DNA of 64,000 bases from Neelides folsomi (Eukaryota > Arthropoda > Collembola > Neelipleona > Neelidae): positions 1 through 64,000 of the forward strand of contig JAQGBZ010000066.1 of NCBI GenBank assembly GCA_034687125.1, written 5' to 3'. The notes under the pieces were generated by a model. It was not told the DNA's origin and searched no databases. It saw only the letters and a list, made by a program, of their open reading frames with translations. The translations under genes were made by a program, and so were the position numbers. Shown here piece by piece: positions 12,694-23,232 of the stretch (the stretch's first letter is position 1; the number at the start of each line of letters is the position of its first letter).

Positions 12694-13004
12694 TTATTTT
12701 GAAGAGTAATAAACAGGAATCAAAATCGAAGGTAAAGAAATATAAATCATACAGCCAATAAAGACAAAGCAATATCCGCAAATTCCAATGTGCAAACATC
12801 TCATTGCTTCTTTATCTCGCTGTTGCCTCAATGGATTTTGAGTATTGTCGGCGCCAGGGTAAAATGAATGCCCGTCATGTCAAGAGCCAGATAACCCCCA
12901 GCTCCGGAAATGTCGTTGTAAATCGGAGTTTTTCCCTGGTAGTAATTCCTATCCTTTTCAGCGTTGGCCTCAGAATCAATTTCTTCGCCCTTTTTTCCCT
13001 CGCT
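12694..13004 (-). pseudogene. Frame-broken last exon of an unknown membrane protein
   Basis: A GC-richer island in AT-rich DNA reads on the minus strand as a coding exon. It starts after an acceptor-like GATGTAG with EEIDSEANAEKDRNYYQ, continues to GGYLALDMT, then needs a one-base shift at about 12872 to continue as GHSFYPGADNTQNPLRQQ, and ends with a hydrophobic, cysteine-rich membrane segment (CLHIGICGYCFVFIG) and TAA. Both halves read as real protein, so this is either a gene with one missing base (recent pseudogene) or a sequence error. Upstream exons were not found. The family is unknown. Confidence 0.5.
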
Positions 13005-14170
13005 CTACATCCTGAATAAACCATAAAAAATAAATAATGTACAATTACGGGTTTGATTCACACATCTAATTTTGAGTTTGCCATTTCATCATCAAAAGAG
13101 AAATTAAGGAAATATTATGAATTGGCAGACAATGAAGCATGTTGGATTGCTATGGGTAAATCATACCATATATAGTATACCAACACCTACCCTATTATTA
13201 TATGTACTATATTATGGTATAATTATACTTTAATACTATTCGTTTTCGTATTTTTAATCTTATTTTGAAAAGGTATTGTTTATAAATATCCAGGAATAGA
13301 GATTCTCTTATTAAAAATTCCAACTCGTTCTATAAAATTTAAATATAGGTATTATAATAAAGGTTCAGATGTAAATGGATATCATGATACCATGCTACAT
13401 ACAACACTACATTATATACTATTTTATACTAAAGTATTTTATACTATTTTATACTAACATATGAGAATATATTTTATATTATAAATTTTAAAGTTAGTTA
13501 ACTGATTTACTCTACTAAAACTGATTAGCATTTTCGAGTTCAATTGTATAGTATCGACAATAATACGTTAAGAAATAAAGAAAAAATCTTTAATTATTTT
13601 GATACACATTAATCATAATCACATTTAATATATCCTTAAGTACTATACACACAGTAGTACTCGATACATATATTATAGATTATACTTGCAATCAAATTGT
13701 AATATTGTACAAAAGTAATATGCATGGTACTTTCGTAATATGTATTATGTATTTACCAATATTCCTTCGCGTAAGTATGTATAACTAACAATTTATTAAA
13801 TGTCTTACTTTCAAATTTCAAAGTAAGAGATAAGCAAATAAAAATAGACTACCAATTACCACTACCACATCATACACAATTAAATTATGCAATCACGACT
13901 TTTAAATAAAAAATATCTATATCATCATAGTTAAATGTTAAAATAAGATTATTTAGTAACATTATATTGATATATAACGAGTTTTTAAACTACTCATTAA
14001 TTAACTTATATTATACATAATTGTGAATTACATAGGTACTTCATGTTAGTAATTGGGAAAAGCTCAATTGTAAAAGACCATGTATTAAATAAAGTATAAA
14101 TGAAATTAAAAAGTGAGATAAATAAGATACTGTTTGTTTCTTCGATTTACATAAATGTAGTTTTATATTT
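13005..14170. other. AT-rich spacer with a possible transposase shard (13074-13151, plus)
   Basis: The plus strand at about 13074-13151 reads SSSKEKLRKYYELADNEAC followed by WIAMG, ending at a donor-like GG|GTAAAT. This resembles the 'KL-x-KYY-x-LTD' helix near the C-terminus of hAT-type transposases, but it is too short to be sure. The remaining kilobase is AT-rich repeat-poor spacer with no gene. Confidence 0.25.
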
Positions 14171-16192
14171 TTATTTTGAAAATAAATAAGGATGATGGCT
14201 GTTATTATTTTTCCGATGCATTATTTCATGAATCGCCGCTTGACCTTCAGTTCGGAAACATTTCTCGCAAATCCCGCATTTGAATGGCGCATGGATAAGA
14301 AAATGTCTCTGAAAATCATTCACATGGCGGAATTTTTCATTACATCCAATTTCATTGCAAGTGATTAAAGGCTCTATTTTGAAATGAATCAACTCGTGAG
14401 TTTTCAATTCTGCGAAATCATGGCATTCAAATTGACATTCGGCACATTTGTAGTTGTTATGAACTTGGGCTTCGTGGAATATCAAGTCGTAAGTTGTAGC
14501 TGAAACATTAATAAATAATAAGCTTTAAAATTTTAATAAAATTTTTTGATGAAAATAATAATCAGATAATGTAATTAATCAAACTTACGAAAAGCTTGTC
14601 CACAAATTCGACAATAAAATTCCAAGTTCGCAGTTTCGTAATTTTTAAAATGAGACTGTTTGTCAGTATTTAAACTTTTAAATGAAGATATCTAAAATAT
14701 TTAAAATTTGAATAATTATAATATATTTTTTATTGTAAATAAAATTGTTATTCGCTTTGTACGTACAATTGGTCCCTTTAGAATCTGCATTTTTTGTCTG
14801 TTTTGTTCATCATGGTACTCATTAACATGTTGAGTCAAGCTGAAATTTATGTTATAAGTAATTTAATCAATAATATTAACTAATAAAATGACCATAAAAA
14901 CCAACATATATGTTGCAGTTTAATATTGTTCTAAAATAGCTATATCTACAGGTATAATAATTGTAAAACCATAAGCTTTAGTTTTTTTACTCTTTAACAT
15001 ATCTTCCACAGATGTTACAGTTATTTCGGATTTTGAGATGAACTTGTTTGTGATGGCAAATCAATGATGAATTACTTTTGAAACTTTTTGGGCAAAAATG
15101 GCAGTAGAAAATTTCAGTATGGAATTGAATGAAATGAGCGTCAAGCTCCTGAGAACTTTTTGTTATAAATTCGCAACGAAAACAGTAGAAATTCGGATCA
15201 ATCTGATTGTTGTATTGACTGTTGTTGTAACAAAGATTCGTCTCAATTTGATATGTAGAAGAGTTTTGAAAATTTTGAACTGGATTTAATTCAGGGAAAC
15301 TATTAGATGTGGAATGTTCACTGAAAATTAAACAAAATAACATTTAGCTCATGATTTAGATATTATGGCTACATAGTACACAATTGTGTACCACAAACCA
15401 CAACCATATACCACTAGTACATAAGAAAGAATTACAATATTATTTTTATTGGTAATTGCAATTAACTTTATTTAATTTTTTTATTTAATAATAAAGTAAA
15501 TTAAAATTTTAATTTATATAATTTTTACCTTTCGATTTTGCTTGTCGAACAAATTTGCTTTTCAACTTTATTTGATTTGGAAATTGAATTGTCCATAGCT
15601 TCATATTCGTATAATTTGACATCGCAATTTATCATCACTACTTCACTGGTTGATGGAATTTCTTCACGAATCTGTTCAACAGATTTATCTTTGTTATTCA
15701 TATCATGTTCTTGATTGTTCGAATATTGAGGTTCAATTAAATCTAGATCTAAATAAAAATTGTTAATCATTATTTCGGAATTTTATAAATTGAATTAAAA
15801 ACCGAATGGTATTATTACTTATAATTTAATTACTTACCACAACATATCTGGACTCTGAGATTTCCAATTTGACATTTTTTCTTGGAATTCTTTCCTTTAG
15901 AATTCAATGAATTTGAGGATTCCAAAGATTCCCGATGGCTTTCCAAAATTCGCTTCTTCATCTTTGTTCGATATTTGTCCAATTTCCCCTTTAAGATTTT
16001 AAACTCCAATAGAATGCCGCTAATGGCATTGAGCTGATCAAAACAATTGGAACAAAACGTTTGGGAATGTGCAGGGCCAATTTGGCTTGTGTATTCGGAT
16101 GGATCAAGCTTTAACAATTCACAAAAGTTCTCAAAAACCTTTTTTATTTCTTTTTGAGAGCGAATTGAATTATTGCAAATTAAACAGGCCAT
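14171..16192 (-). CDS. ZAD-C2H2 zinc-finger protein B (divergent, about 7 fingers)
   Basis: Six exons: 15838-16192 (ZAD), 15529-15748, 14991-15320, 14767-14839, 14589-14691 and 14171-14499, giving 469 aa in frame. The ZAD has CLIC near residue 3 and CSNC near residue 50. Exon 2 is an acidic linker (VEQIREEIPSTSEVV). Exon 3 holds two fingers and the CNICGR half of a third. Exon 4 supplies that finger's histidines (LTQHVNEYH) but has lost the next CxxC: where the relatives have C-x-I-C-N-K this exon reads QKMQILKGPI, so one finger is dead. Exons 5 and 6 add four fingers. The last HTPHIT finger is absent, and the protein stops soon after HEIMH. Intron placement matches the rest of the cluster, so it is an old member. 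Confidence 0.82.
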
Positions 16193-16981
16193 TTCTTAAA
16201 TTAACTTTAAATATTAAGAAGAAGATGAAGAGATTTAAAGATGAAATATTATTATTTAACTAAATATTGATATTTAACGGTTTTATTTGAATTAAATTCA
16301 ACTTGAAATTGAGTATTAAACTTTTTAACCAAATTGCTAGCTCTAAAAACTTAATATTCAAGGCAATTTGGAATTTGTGAAAGCTCGGTGTGGAAAACCA
16401 AGGAAGGGTATTGGGATTAAGAGGATTATGATTTATTAATAGAAAATGTCATTCGTTCCGTGGAAAATTTCAGGTCATTTTTCTTAATTTCACCTTAAAT
16501 AGTAAATACCTTTTGTCGATGTGTTTTAGACCTTTTAGATTAATGTAAAATTATACCTAGTATAAAGAAAAAATATAGTCTTATACGTCTCTACTATGCA
16601 TCATCTTCTCTATTTCAAGTTATAAAACATAAGTAAGTCATTTACAATTAGTTAAAAGTAATATATAAATTATATAGTAATAATTGTAAGTCTGTTTATG
16701 GTTTAAATATTATTATCTAATTTCTTATCATTCAATATATGAATATATGGCTATCCGATATATCCTTGACATGAGCAAATATAAATTGGGTGATTGAACT
16801 CACAATCAATCGACTGTTTACATTTTACATAATATTGATATAGCCGTTAAGATTACACACGCATATTATTCCTCTGATAAACAATTGATTATTGATGACA
16901 CGATGACTAATGTGTTTTTTTTATATTTTTACTGGTACATCGATTTGCTGTTCATAGTAAAGAGGAAGTAATTATAAGATT
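16193..16981. other. Spacer between divergent gene B and the ITAM-like gene
   Basis: These 790 bases separate the start of gene B (minus) from that of the next gene (plus) and must hold both promoters. The sequence is AT-rich. No TATA box, repeat or other distinct signal stands out. Confidence 0.4.
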
Positions 16982-17548
16982 ATGAATAATTCTCTATCAA
17001 TATTAATATTATTTTTAGGGTTAATTGTGATTTCTTGTTTCACCTTCTGTTGTTATTTATTTTTGCCGCTATTCACAAGGAAGAAACAGTTTGAGGATTT
17101 AGAAACCACAAGATATCGGAGGGAATCTCAAATATCGAATGAATATGCAAAACAAGCATTTGATCATAAAATTAAAAGGTTCGACAAGTAATGATAATCA
17201 AATTTAATAATTAAATTTAACAAAACTAACTTTACCCTTTTATAACTTAATGTTAGTCGTGTTAATATTTAATAATATTTGATAATAATATTTTTAAATT
17301 TCAGAGTTCCCACAATACACATTTACGAAGAAATTGAAGAAGTGAAGAAAAATTCCCCTGCGCTTTATGAAAATATCAAAATCTTGTCACCAAAATCCAA
17401 AGAAAATGATAGGAAAAATCACATTTATGCCGAAATTCGTGAAGTGATTGTCAATTTAGAAACCAATAACGTTGAAAGAATTGAAATGGAAAGTATAAGT
17501 GATGTCGAGTCTTCCGATTTAACAAATGAGGAAACAAATGTCAAATAA
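16982..17548 (+). CDS. Single-pass membrane protein with ITAM-like cytoplasmic tail, 149 aa
   Basis: Two exons: 16982-17187 (CAA|GTAATG) and 17305-17548 (TTTCAG), phases matching. Residues 5-33 form one strongly hydrophobic segment (LSILILFLGLIVISC, then FTFCCYLFLPLF), with neighbouring cysteines that could be palmitoylated, stopped by RKK. The N-terminal outside part is only a few residues. The tail carries YEEI, then ten residues, then YENI: the spacing of an immunoreceptor tyrosine-based activation motif (YxxI/L, 6-12 residues, YxxI/L). A third similar motif, YAEI, lies about 20 residues further on. In this motif class, tyrosine phosphorylation by Src-type kinases recruits SH2 proteins; whether that happens here is inference. 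No extracellular domain is present, so it would need a partner receptor. I know no named homologue. Confidence 0.6.
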
Positions 17549-17639
17549 TTTTAAACTTTATTACAACATTGTCGGAATACTAAATACTATGTACAAAAGT
17601 TTAACTTAATAATAATAAAGTGTGATTGTTTAAATACTA

Positions 17640-17812
17640 AAATTAAATAATTATTGAAAAATCAGTAAAGTCTGTATTTAACTATAAAATTGTAAAGTTT
17701 GTGTTTAACTATAAATCAGTTATCCATATTTAACTATAAAATCTGCATTTAACTATAAAACTTTAAAATGTGTATTTAACTATAAAACTGTAAAGTCGGT
17801 ATTTAAGGTATG
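17640..17812. repeat. Minisatellite, about 28-bp unit, running into the stop of gene C
   Basis: About six imperfect copies of a unit resembling AAGTCTGTATTTAACTATAA lie head to tail. The copy nearest gene C contains its stop codon, so the last six or so residues of protein C (TDFTVL) are encoded by repeat sequence. The array lies between two convergent 3' ends (the ITAM-like gene and gene C). Confidence 0.7.
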
Positions 17813-20076
17813 TGCAAGTGTGTCATTTTCATTATATTGAATTATAAGTGAAACTGATTCTTTTGATTTTCTTGGTCTTAATTTCGCCGGTCCTTTCCCT
17901 CTCGCCTCAACTCGTTTGTGCCAATTTTCATGAAGTTTCAAATATGCTTTGTGAGTGAATCTCTTTCCGCAAGTGTCACAAGCACAAGGAGTGATATGCG
18001 GAGTGTGAATTGTTTCATGGACATTCCTCTGGCTTGTTGTTCTAAATCCCTTGCCGCAAATTTTGCACAGTTTTGGTTTTGCTCCCTTGTGAAGCAAAAG
18101 ATGATTGCTGTAGCCTGTCTTGGATTTGAATACTTTATCGCAATCAGGTTCAGAACATTTAAACGTCCCTTCTTCCAAATGACTTAATTTGTGTTTTTTC
18201 AATCCCAGTTGTGTTTGAGCACCGTGATCGCAAATGTCACATTTGAATTTAAAGTCTTTGATGTGGACTTGTTTTTCATGAAGTTTCAAATTCGACAAGG
18301 AACCTAAAAATACAAATAAACATTAAAACTTTAAATTAAGTCCTAATGAAACTTCAACATTAAATAATAAATTAATAAAAGATTAAATTGAACGAGTAGT
18401 TAAAAATTACTTAATGATTTTCCGCAAACATGACACATAAAAGTCTCCAGTTCAGTGCTCAAATGAAATTTCTTCATATGGCCTTCATAACCGAATTGTG
18501 TCATAAAAGTCTAAAAAATTTACAGAATTTCAATAACAGTTAGTATTTTTATTAATTTCTGAATAATAATATTTAAATACTTATATTATATTGAAATGTT
18601 TCATTATAATTAAAATAATTTAATCTTACTTTGTGACAAATTTCACACTCGGATGGCTGACGTTCATCGTGAGTTTTCATATGAACCCGTAAGTAAGAAC
18701 TGAAAAATAATGAATTATAAAACTTACTTGTATACGACAAATTATTACTTTGTAATTGAATTTTAATATAAATGATGAAACAAGTGAAATAAAAAGGAAT
18801 TTAGCTTTATTCTTAAAATTTAATTTAGTAATATGTTTTCGTGCTAATTACCTTTGTAATTCTTTCCCGCACATTGGGCAAAGTGACGTGCGTTTTTTTC
18901 CAATTTTCAAATGAACTCTTTTACGATGTGAATCGCTCAATTTTCTCGTTCTAAACATTTTTAAACAATTTGGTTCATCACATTTGACAATATTATTGTT
19001 GTGAGCTTCTAAGTGATGAATTTTCAATTTGGATGGGGATGGATATTTGGCTAGACAAATTCTGCATGTGAGTTTAAATCGTTTGTGTTCGGAAACTAGT
19101 CTTATGAACTTAACATTTGGTTTTACAGGTTTTCTTGCAACTCCTGTAAACGTTTTCTTTCTTCTTTTTCTCACTTTTGGAACTTCATCTGTATTTTCGG
19201 TCCATCCTTCATTTAATTCAACCGATGGAGCGATTAAAGCTTCTTCAATTTCATGCTTTGTGAGATCTTCGAGTCTTTTGATCTTCAAAATTGAATTATT
19301 CTGCATTGCTTGTCCTTTTAAACTTTCTAAATTTATATCGCTTTCATCGAAATTCTGAAAGGGAGAATTTGGGTATGCAGATTCACTCAATTCATTGTCA
19401 CTTGATTCGTCTTCTATTTCCTTTTTAATTTCAGTGTCGTCTATTGGAGCTTCATTGACTTCATTGTCATAATCATTGTCATTGTCAGATTCAGCAGATT
19501 CTTCATCTGAAGAATCTTCATCGTCACTTTGCGATTGTGGCAATAAAAACAAATCTAAAATGAAAATCATATATAATTAGTCAATGAAATATTTACTTCT
19601 ATGTAACATTTTAGCTAAAATAATAAAGCCGATAGATATAAGTTTACGATAAGATAATTAAAGTTAATATAGATAGAAGTATACGATTAATTATTATTTA
19701 AGTTCTATATATGTATCTATTCAGTACCTTTGCAAATATGAAGTCGGATATCATGCACTTGTTTATCCTTTTCATTTTCAGTCCCAATCAGCTTTATTGA
19801 CTCATGATGGCTGGTGAGAATTTCTTCTTGCACATTCTCTTTCAAATCCTTTAATTTTTCCTGGATGGTTTGGAGTTCTCTGAAGAGATGGGAAGCAGAG
19901 GTCAATCGGTCGAAACATGACATGCAAAAGAACTGTGATGAAATTTGGTAAAATTCGTAATGAGAAGACTCAAGTATCAAAAGGTCACAAAAAACTTGGA
20001 TGGCCTGAGCCAGATCATTTAACTCGACAGATCCTTGGTCTAAATTAACAAAATTCCCACAAATGAGACAATCCAT
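17780..20076 (-). CDS. ZAD-C2H2 zinc-finger protein C (9 fingers)
   Basis: Five exons: 19728-20076 (ZAD), 18852-19554, 18630-18699, 18411-18510 and 17780-18303, giving 581 aa. The ZAD pairs are CLIC at residue 3 and CMSC near residue 51. The linker is very acidic (DDEDSSDEESAESDNDND), carries the SESAYPNSPF box and the cluster motif (QNNSILKIKRLEDL). Two fingers follow in exon 2. Three fingers are then each split between exons (CPMCGK, CEICHK and CHVCGK end exons 2, 3 and 4 or lie just before). Four fingers fill the last exon, the final one after HTPHIT. In that finger the pair is CDTC rather than the usual CEIC. The tail is basic (KGPAKLRPRKSK, a likely nuclear signal). The C-terminus is extended into the adjacent minisatellite. 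Confidence 0.9.
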
Positions 20077-20402
20077 TTTACTTGTAACTGACGCAAATAT
20101 TTATTCAGTTATTTTTTTTAATAAAATAGGTCAACATGAATAAATTCAATTCTCATTTTTGTACTATCAACACATAAATTAAACATGTAATGCCCAACTA
20201 TGTTAACATTAACTTAATAAGAGTGGTATTAAAATGAGTAGTAATCAACTGTAATGTTAATTAAGTTTAATTATTTCTGAATTTACAGAATTATCTTTAG
20301 AATAAAAGAAATAAAAATATTTATTATCAAATTGAATAGGAAGTTTAGTGAGTGTGCATATATTAGTCTGTATTAGATTTAAAAGTATCAATATGCCCCG
20401 CT

Positions 20403-22693
20403 TCATTTTTCTTGTTCTTTTGATTCTTTTGGTTTTCTTGGTCTTGATTTGGCTGGGCCTTTTCCTCTCGCTTCCACTCGTTTGTGCCAATTTAAATGAA
20501 GTTGCAAATAAGTCTTATGTGTGAATTTCTTTCCACAAATCTCGCATTCACAATTTGTAATATGTGGCGAGTGGATCGTCTGATGAACATTCTTCTGACT
20601 ACTTGTTCGAAAACCTTTGCCACATATTTTACATTTATGAGGTTTTTCTCCAGTATGAACCAACATGTGGGTGTTTAATCCCAATTTCGTTTTATACTTT
20701 TGATCACAATTAGGTTCAGGACAATGAAATGGTTGTTCGTCTAAGTGGCACACTTGATGTTTTTTCAATCCTTTCAATGTTTCAGCTCCACCATTACACA
20801 TGTCACATTTAAATTTAAAAACTTTTTGGTGAATTTGTTTTTCGTGCAATTTTAAATTTGATATTGAACCTAAAAATATAATTAATACGTGTATAGATTA
20901 TGTAGGCATTTCCACGTTAACTTTTAAGTGGATTAATAAGTTACAAATTATGGAAAATACAATATACATTGTAAAGTAAAAATTAAATTAAATCATTAAT
21001 CAATGGACAATGTCATTATTTTAACTTACTTAAAGTTTTCCCACAAATGGAACAAACAAAAGTTGGCTTCGGAGTATCAGAGTGAACAAACTTCATATGA
21101 GTATTCTTGGAATAATTTGACAAAAAATCCTAAAATATAAAGTTTTTCATTAAAACAAACAATGAAATGTACAGGGTGTGTCATAAGTTGCTATCTTTTG
21201 TAGATAGACAATCATATTAAAAGAGAGCAACTTTTGACGCACCCTATATGTACGTAAGATAACATATGTATTGGCGATTATTGCAATAATATACAAAAGG
21301 TGGTCAAAATATTAAACTAATTCAAATACTCACTTTATTACAAATATCACACTTGAAAGTTTCTCGTTCTTGGTGGATTTTCAAATGTCCAGCTAACCTT
21401 TAGTATATATATATTTTATGATAAAATATTGTGTAATATCAAAATAAACCAAATATGTAATTGTTTAGTATATTTAATTACAATCGAATATATTTCCCAC
21501 AAATTGGACAGAGTGACTTTGATTCTTTACCAATTCCCAAATGAACTTTTCTATAATGAATGCTGCTGGATTGGGATGATTTAAGCATTTTAGAACAATT
21601 GGGAACACGACATTTGATAATTTGGTTGTTGTGAGCTTCCAAATGATGGAGTTTCAGTTCGGTCGACTTTTTGAATTTCTTTAAGCAAATTCGACAAGTG
21701 AGAATAAATTGCCTCGTTCCAGGGACATTCTTTCCAACCGCATTAATTACAGAACTTTCATTTTTAAGTCTTTTGTTTCTTTTCTGAACGTTCTGTTTTT
21801 GAACTATTATTACTTCACATTTTTTGGAATTAATCGATTCCTTTGATTTCGGAAGTCTTTGGTGGATTATTGAATTTTTGATTGGTTCAGATTGGAAAAT
21901 TAAGGATTTTATCGTTGATTCAATCACAGGATGAGTATTCGAACCATCTTCAGATGCTTTATTCTTTGAATCGGAATCATCTGGAGTTGACAAGTTTAAA
22001 GCTTGTTCAATTTCTTGGATTGTGAGTCTTTTGATTCTCAAAATTGAATCATTTTTCAGGGCTTTTTCTTTTAACAATTGAGAGTTTAAATCCGTTTCTT
22101 CTTCAAATTGAGTCGAACATAAAGATTCTGTATCAAATTCAGTATCATCTTCCCTTTTGATTTCAATGTATTCTGGCAGTGGTTCATTGTTCACATTTTT
22201 ATCATTTTGATTTATAACGGATTGTGGAAAGAAGCTCAATTCTAAATGAGTTAATGAAATTTGAAATAATGTTAAAAATGAAGATCTTATAATTAAATCA
22301 TCTACTCTTAAATATGATATATAAACATTTTTTAAAAGTAATATTACCTTTACAAATATGCTTTCGAATTCTTTGTAAAATTAAATATTTATTGGATTCG
22401 TTTCCTTCTTGCCCATTTAATCTTAAAGATTTTTGAAAACTGCAATGAAGTTCATTTTGGATTGTTTCTTTAAACTCCTTCAATTTGACTTTGATGTTTT
22501 GGAATTCAGTGAAGAGTTTTGAAACAGAGATCAATCGATCGAAACAGGAAACGCAAAACAATTCGGAAGAAAATGAATATAATTTGTCAAATGTTTTAAT
22601 TTTTAAAAGATCGCAAAATATCTCTGTCACATTAACTAATTCCAAATTGTTTTGGTTCACTATAAAAAAATTAGAACAAATAAGACAACTCAT
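20403..22693 (-). CDS. ZAD-C2H2 zinc-finger protein D (9 fingers; tandem twin of E)
   Basis: Five exons: 22348-22693 (ZAD), 21482-22241, 21334-21397, 21030-21129 and 20403-20869, giving 578 aa. The ZAD has CLIC near residue 4 and CVSC near residue 47. The linker retains the cluster motif as ALKNDSILRIKRL (about residues 178-190), but the NSPF box of the relatives is changed (ESLCSTQFEEE). Fingers begin near residue 298. The first two are canonical or CxxxxC type, three are split across exons 2-5, and four lie in the last exon, ending with CEICGKKFTHKTYLQLH. The tail is basic (SRPRKPKESKEQEK). The ZAD exon and the upstream region are almost the same as in gene E, marking a recent duplication. 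Intron 3 holds a small hairpin repeat (21172-21245). Confidence 0.92.
21172..21245. repeat. Short hairpin (MITE-like) in intron 3 of gene D
   Basis: A 74-base imperfect inverted repeat: it opens with CAGGGTGTGTCATAAGTTGC and closes with GCAACTTTTGACGCACCCT. It is flanked by TA on both sides, the usual target of Tc1/mariner-type elements. A second copy of the same family lies at 35871-35940. Confidence 0.6.
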
Positions 22694-23232
22694 CTTAACA
22701 CATACAATCGTGATTTGTAAAAGTATTATGATTTTTTTTATTGCAATTATTGAATTAAATCTTTATTTCTTAATTTTTTACGAAATTGGATTCCAATCAT
22801 TTTCTAATCCAAAATTGTAAATGTCAAAATTCTTCTTATTTTTTTATAATCAATGATTCACTTTCGCGCGCAGAATAAAAACCGTTAAATAGCAAAATGT
22901 AAACTTGAAAGTTTCATAAACCCCAAAACTGCTGTCTTTGTTGTTCAAATTCTTTAATTCAATATTCCATTAGGAGATTTCACTCATGATTTTAATTTGG
23001 TTGGTCTGATCTCGTTTAGACAATTAATCAATACATAACTATTTCTATTAGGCGGCTATTTTAACACATATTTCAAAATTCACAATTGAATAAAATTAAA
23101 GTGAAGTGCTAAAATTATAAGCTCAATAATAATAATAATGAATAACAATGGCAATAATGAGTCAACAAATGATTAATTAAATAAAGTATTAATTATTAAT
23201 TAAAACATTTATTTATTAATTGTTGATAAAAT
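22694..23232. repeat. Duplicated spacer, copy 1 (upstream of gene D)
   Basis: This spacer matches 25554-26039 along most of its length, allowing small indels. Shared parts include the sequence just before the ATG (CATACAATCGTGATTTGTAA), the GC-richer patch (CTTTCGC followed by GCGCAGAATA or CACGCAGAATA) and the 3' end region of the next gene. It is the non-coding part of a tandem duplication of about 2.8-2.9 kb and carries the promoter of D. Confidence 0.75.

Noticed and set aside
15098-15289. Plus-strand frame inside gene B
   Set aside because: Antisense shadow of zinc-finger codons in exon 3.
20257-20490. Minus frame overlapping the 3' end of gene D
   Set aside because: An out-of-frame reading of the basic tail of D; it continues into the 3' UTR without conserved content.
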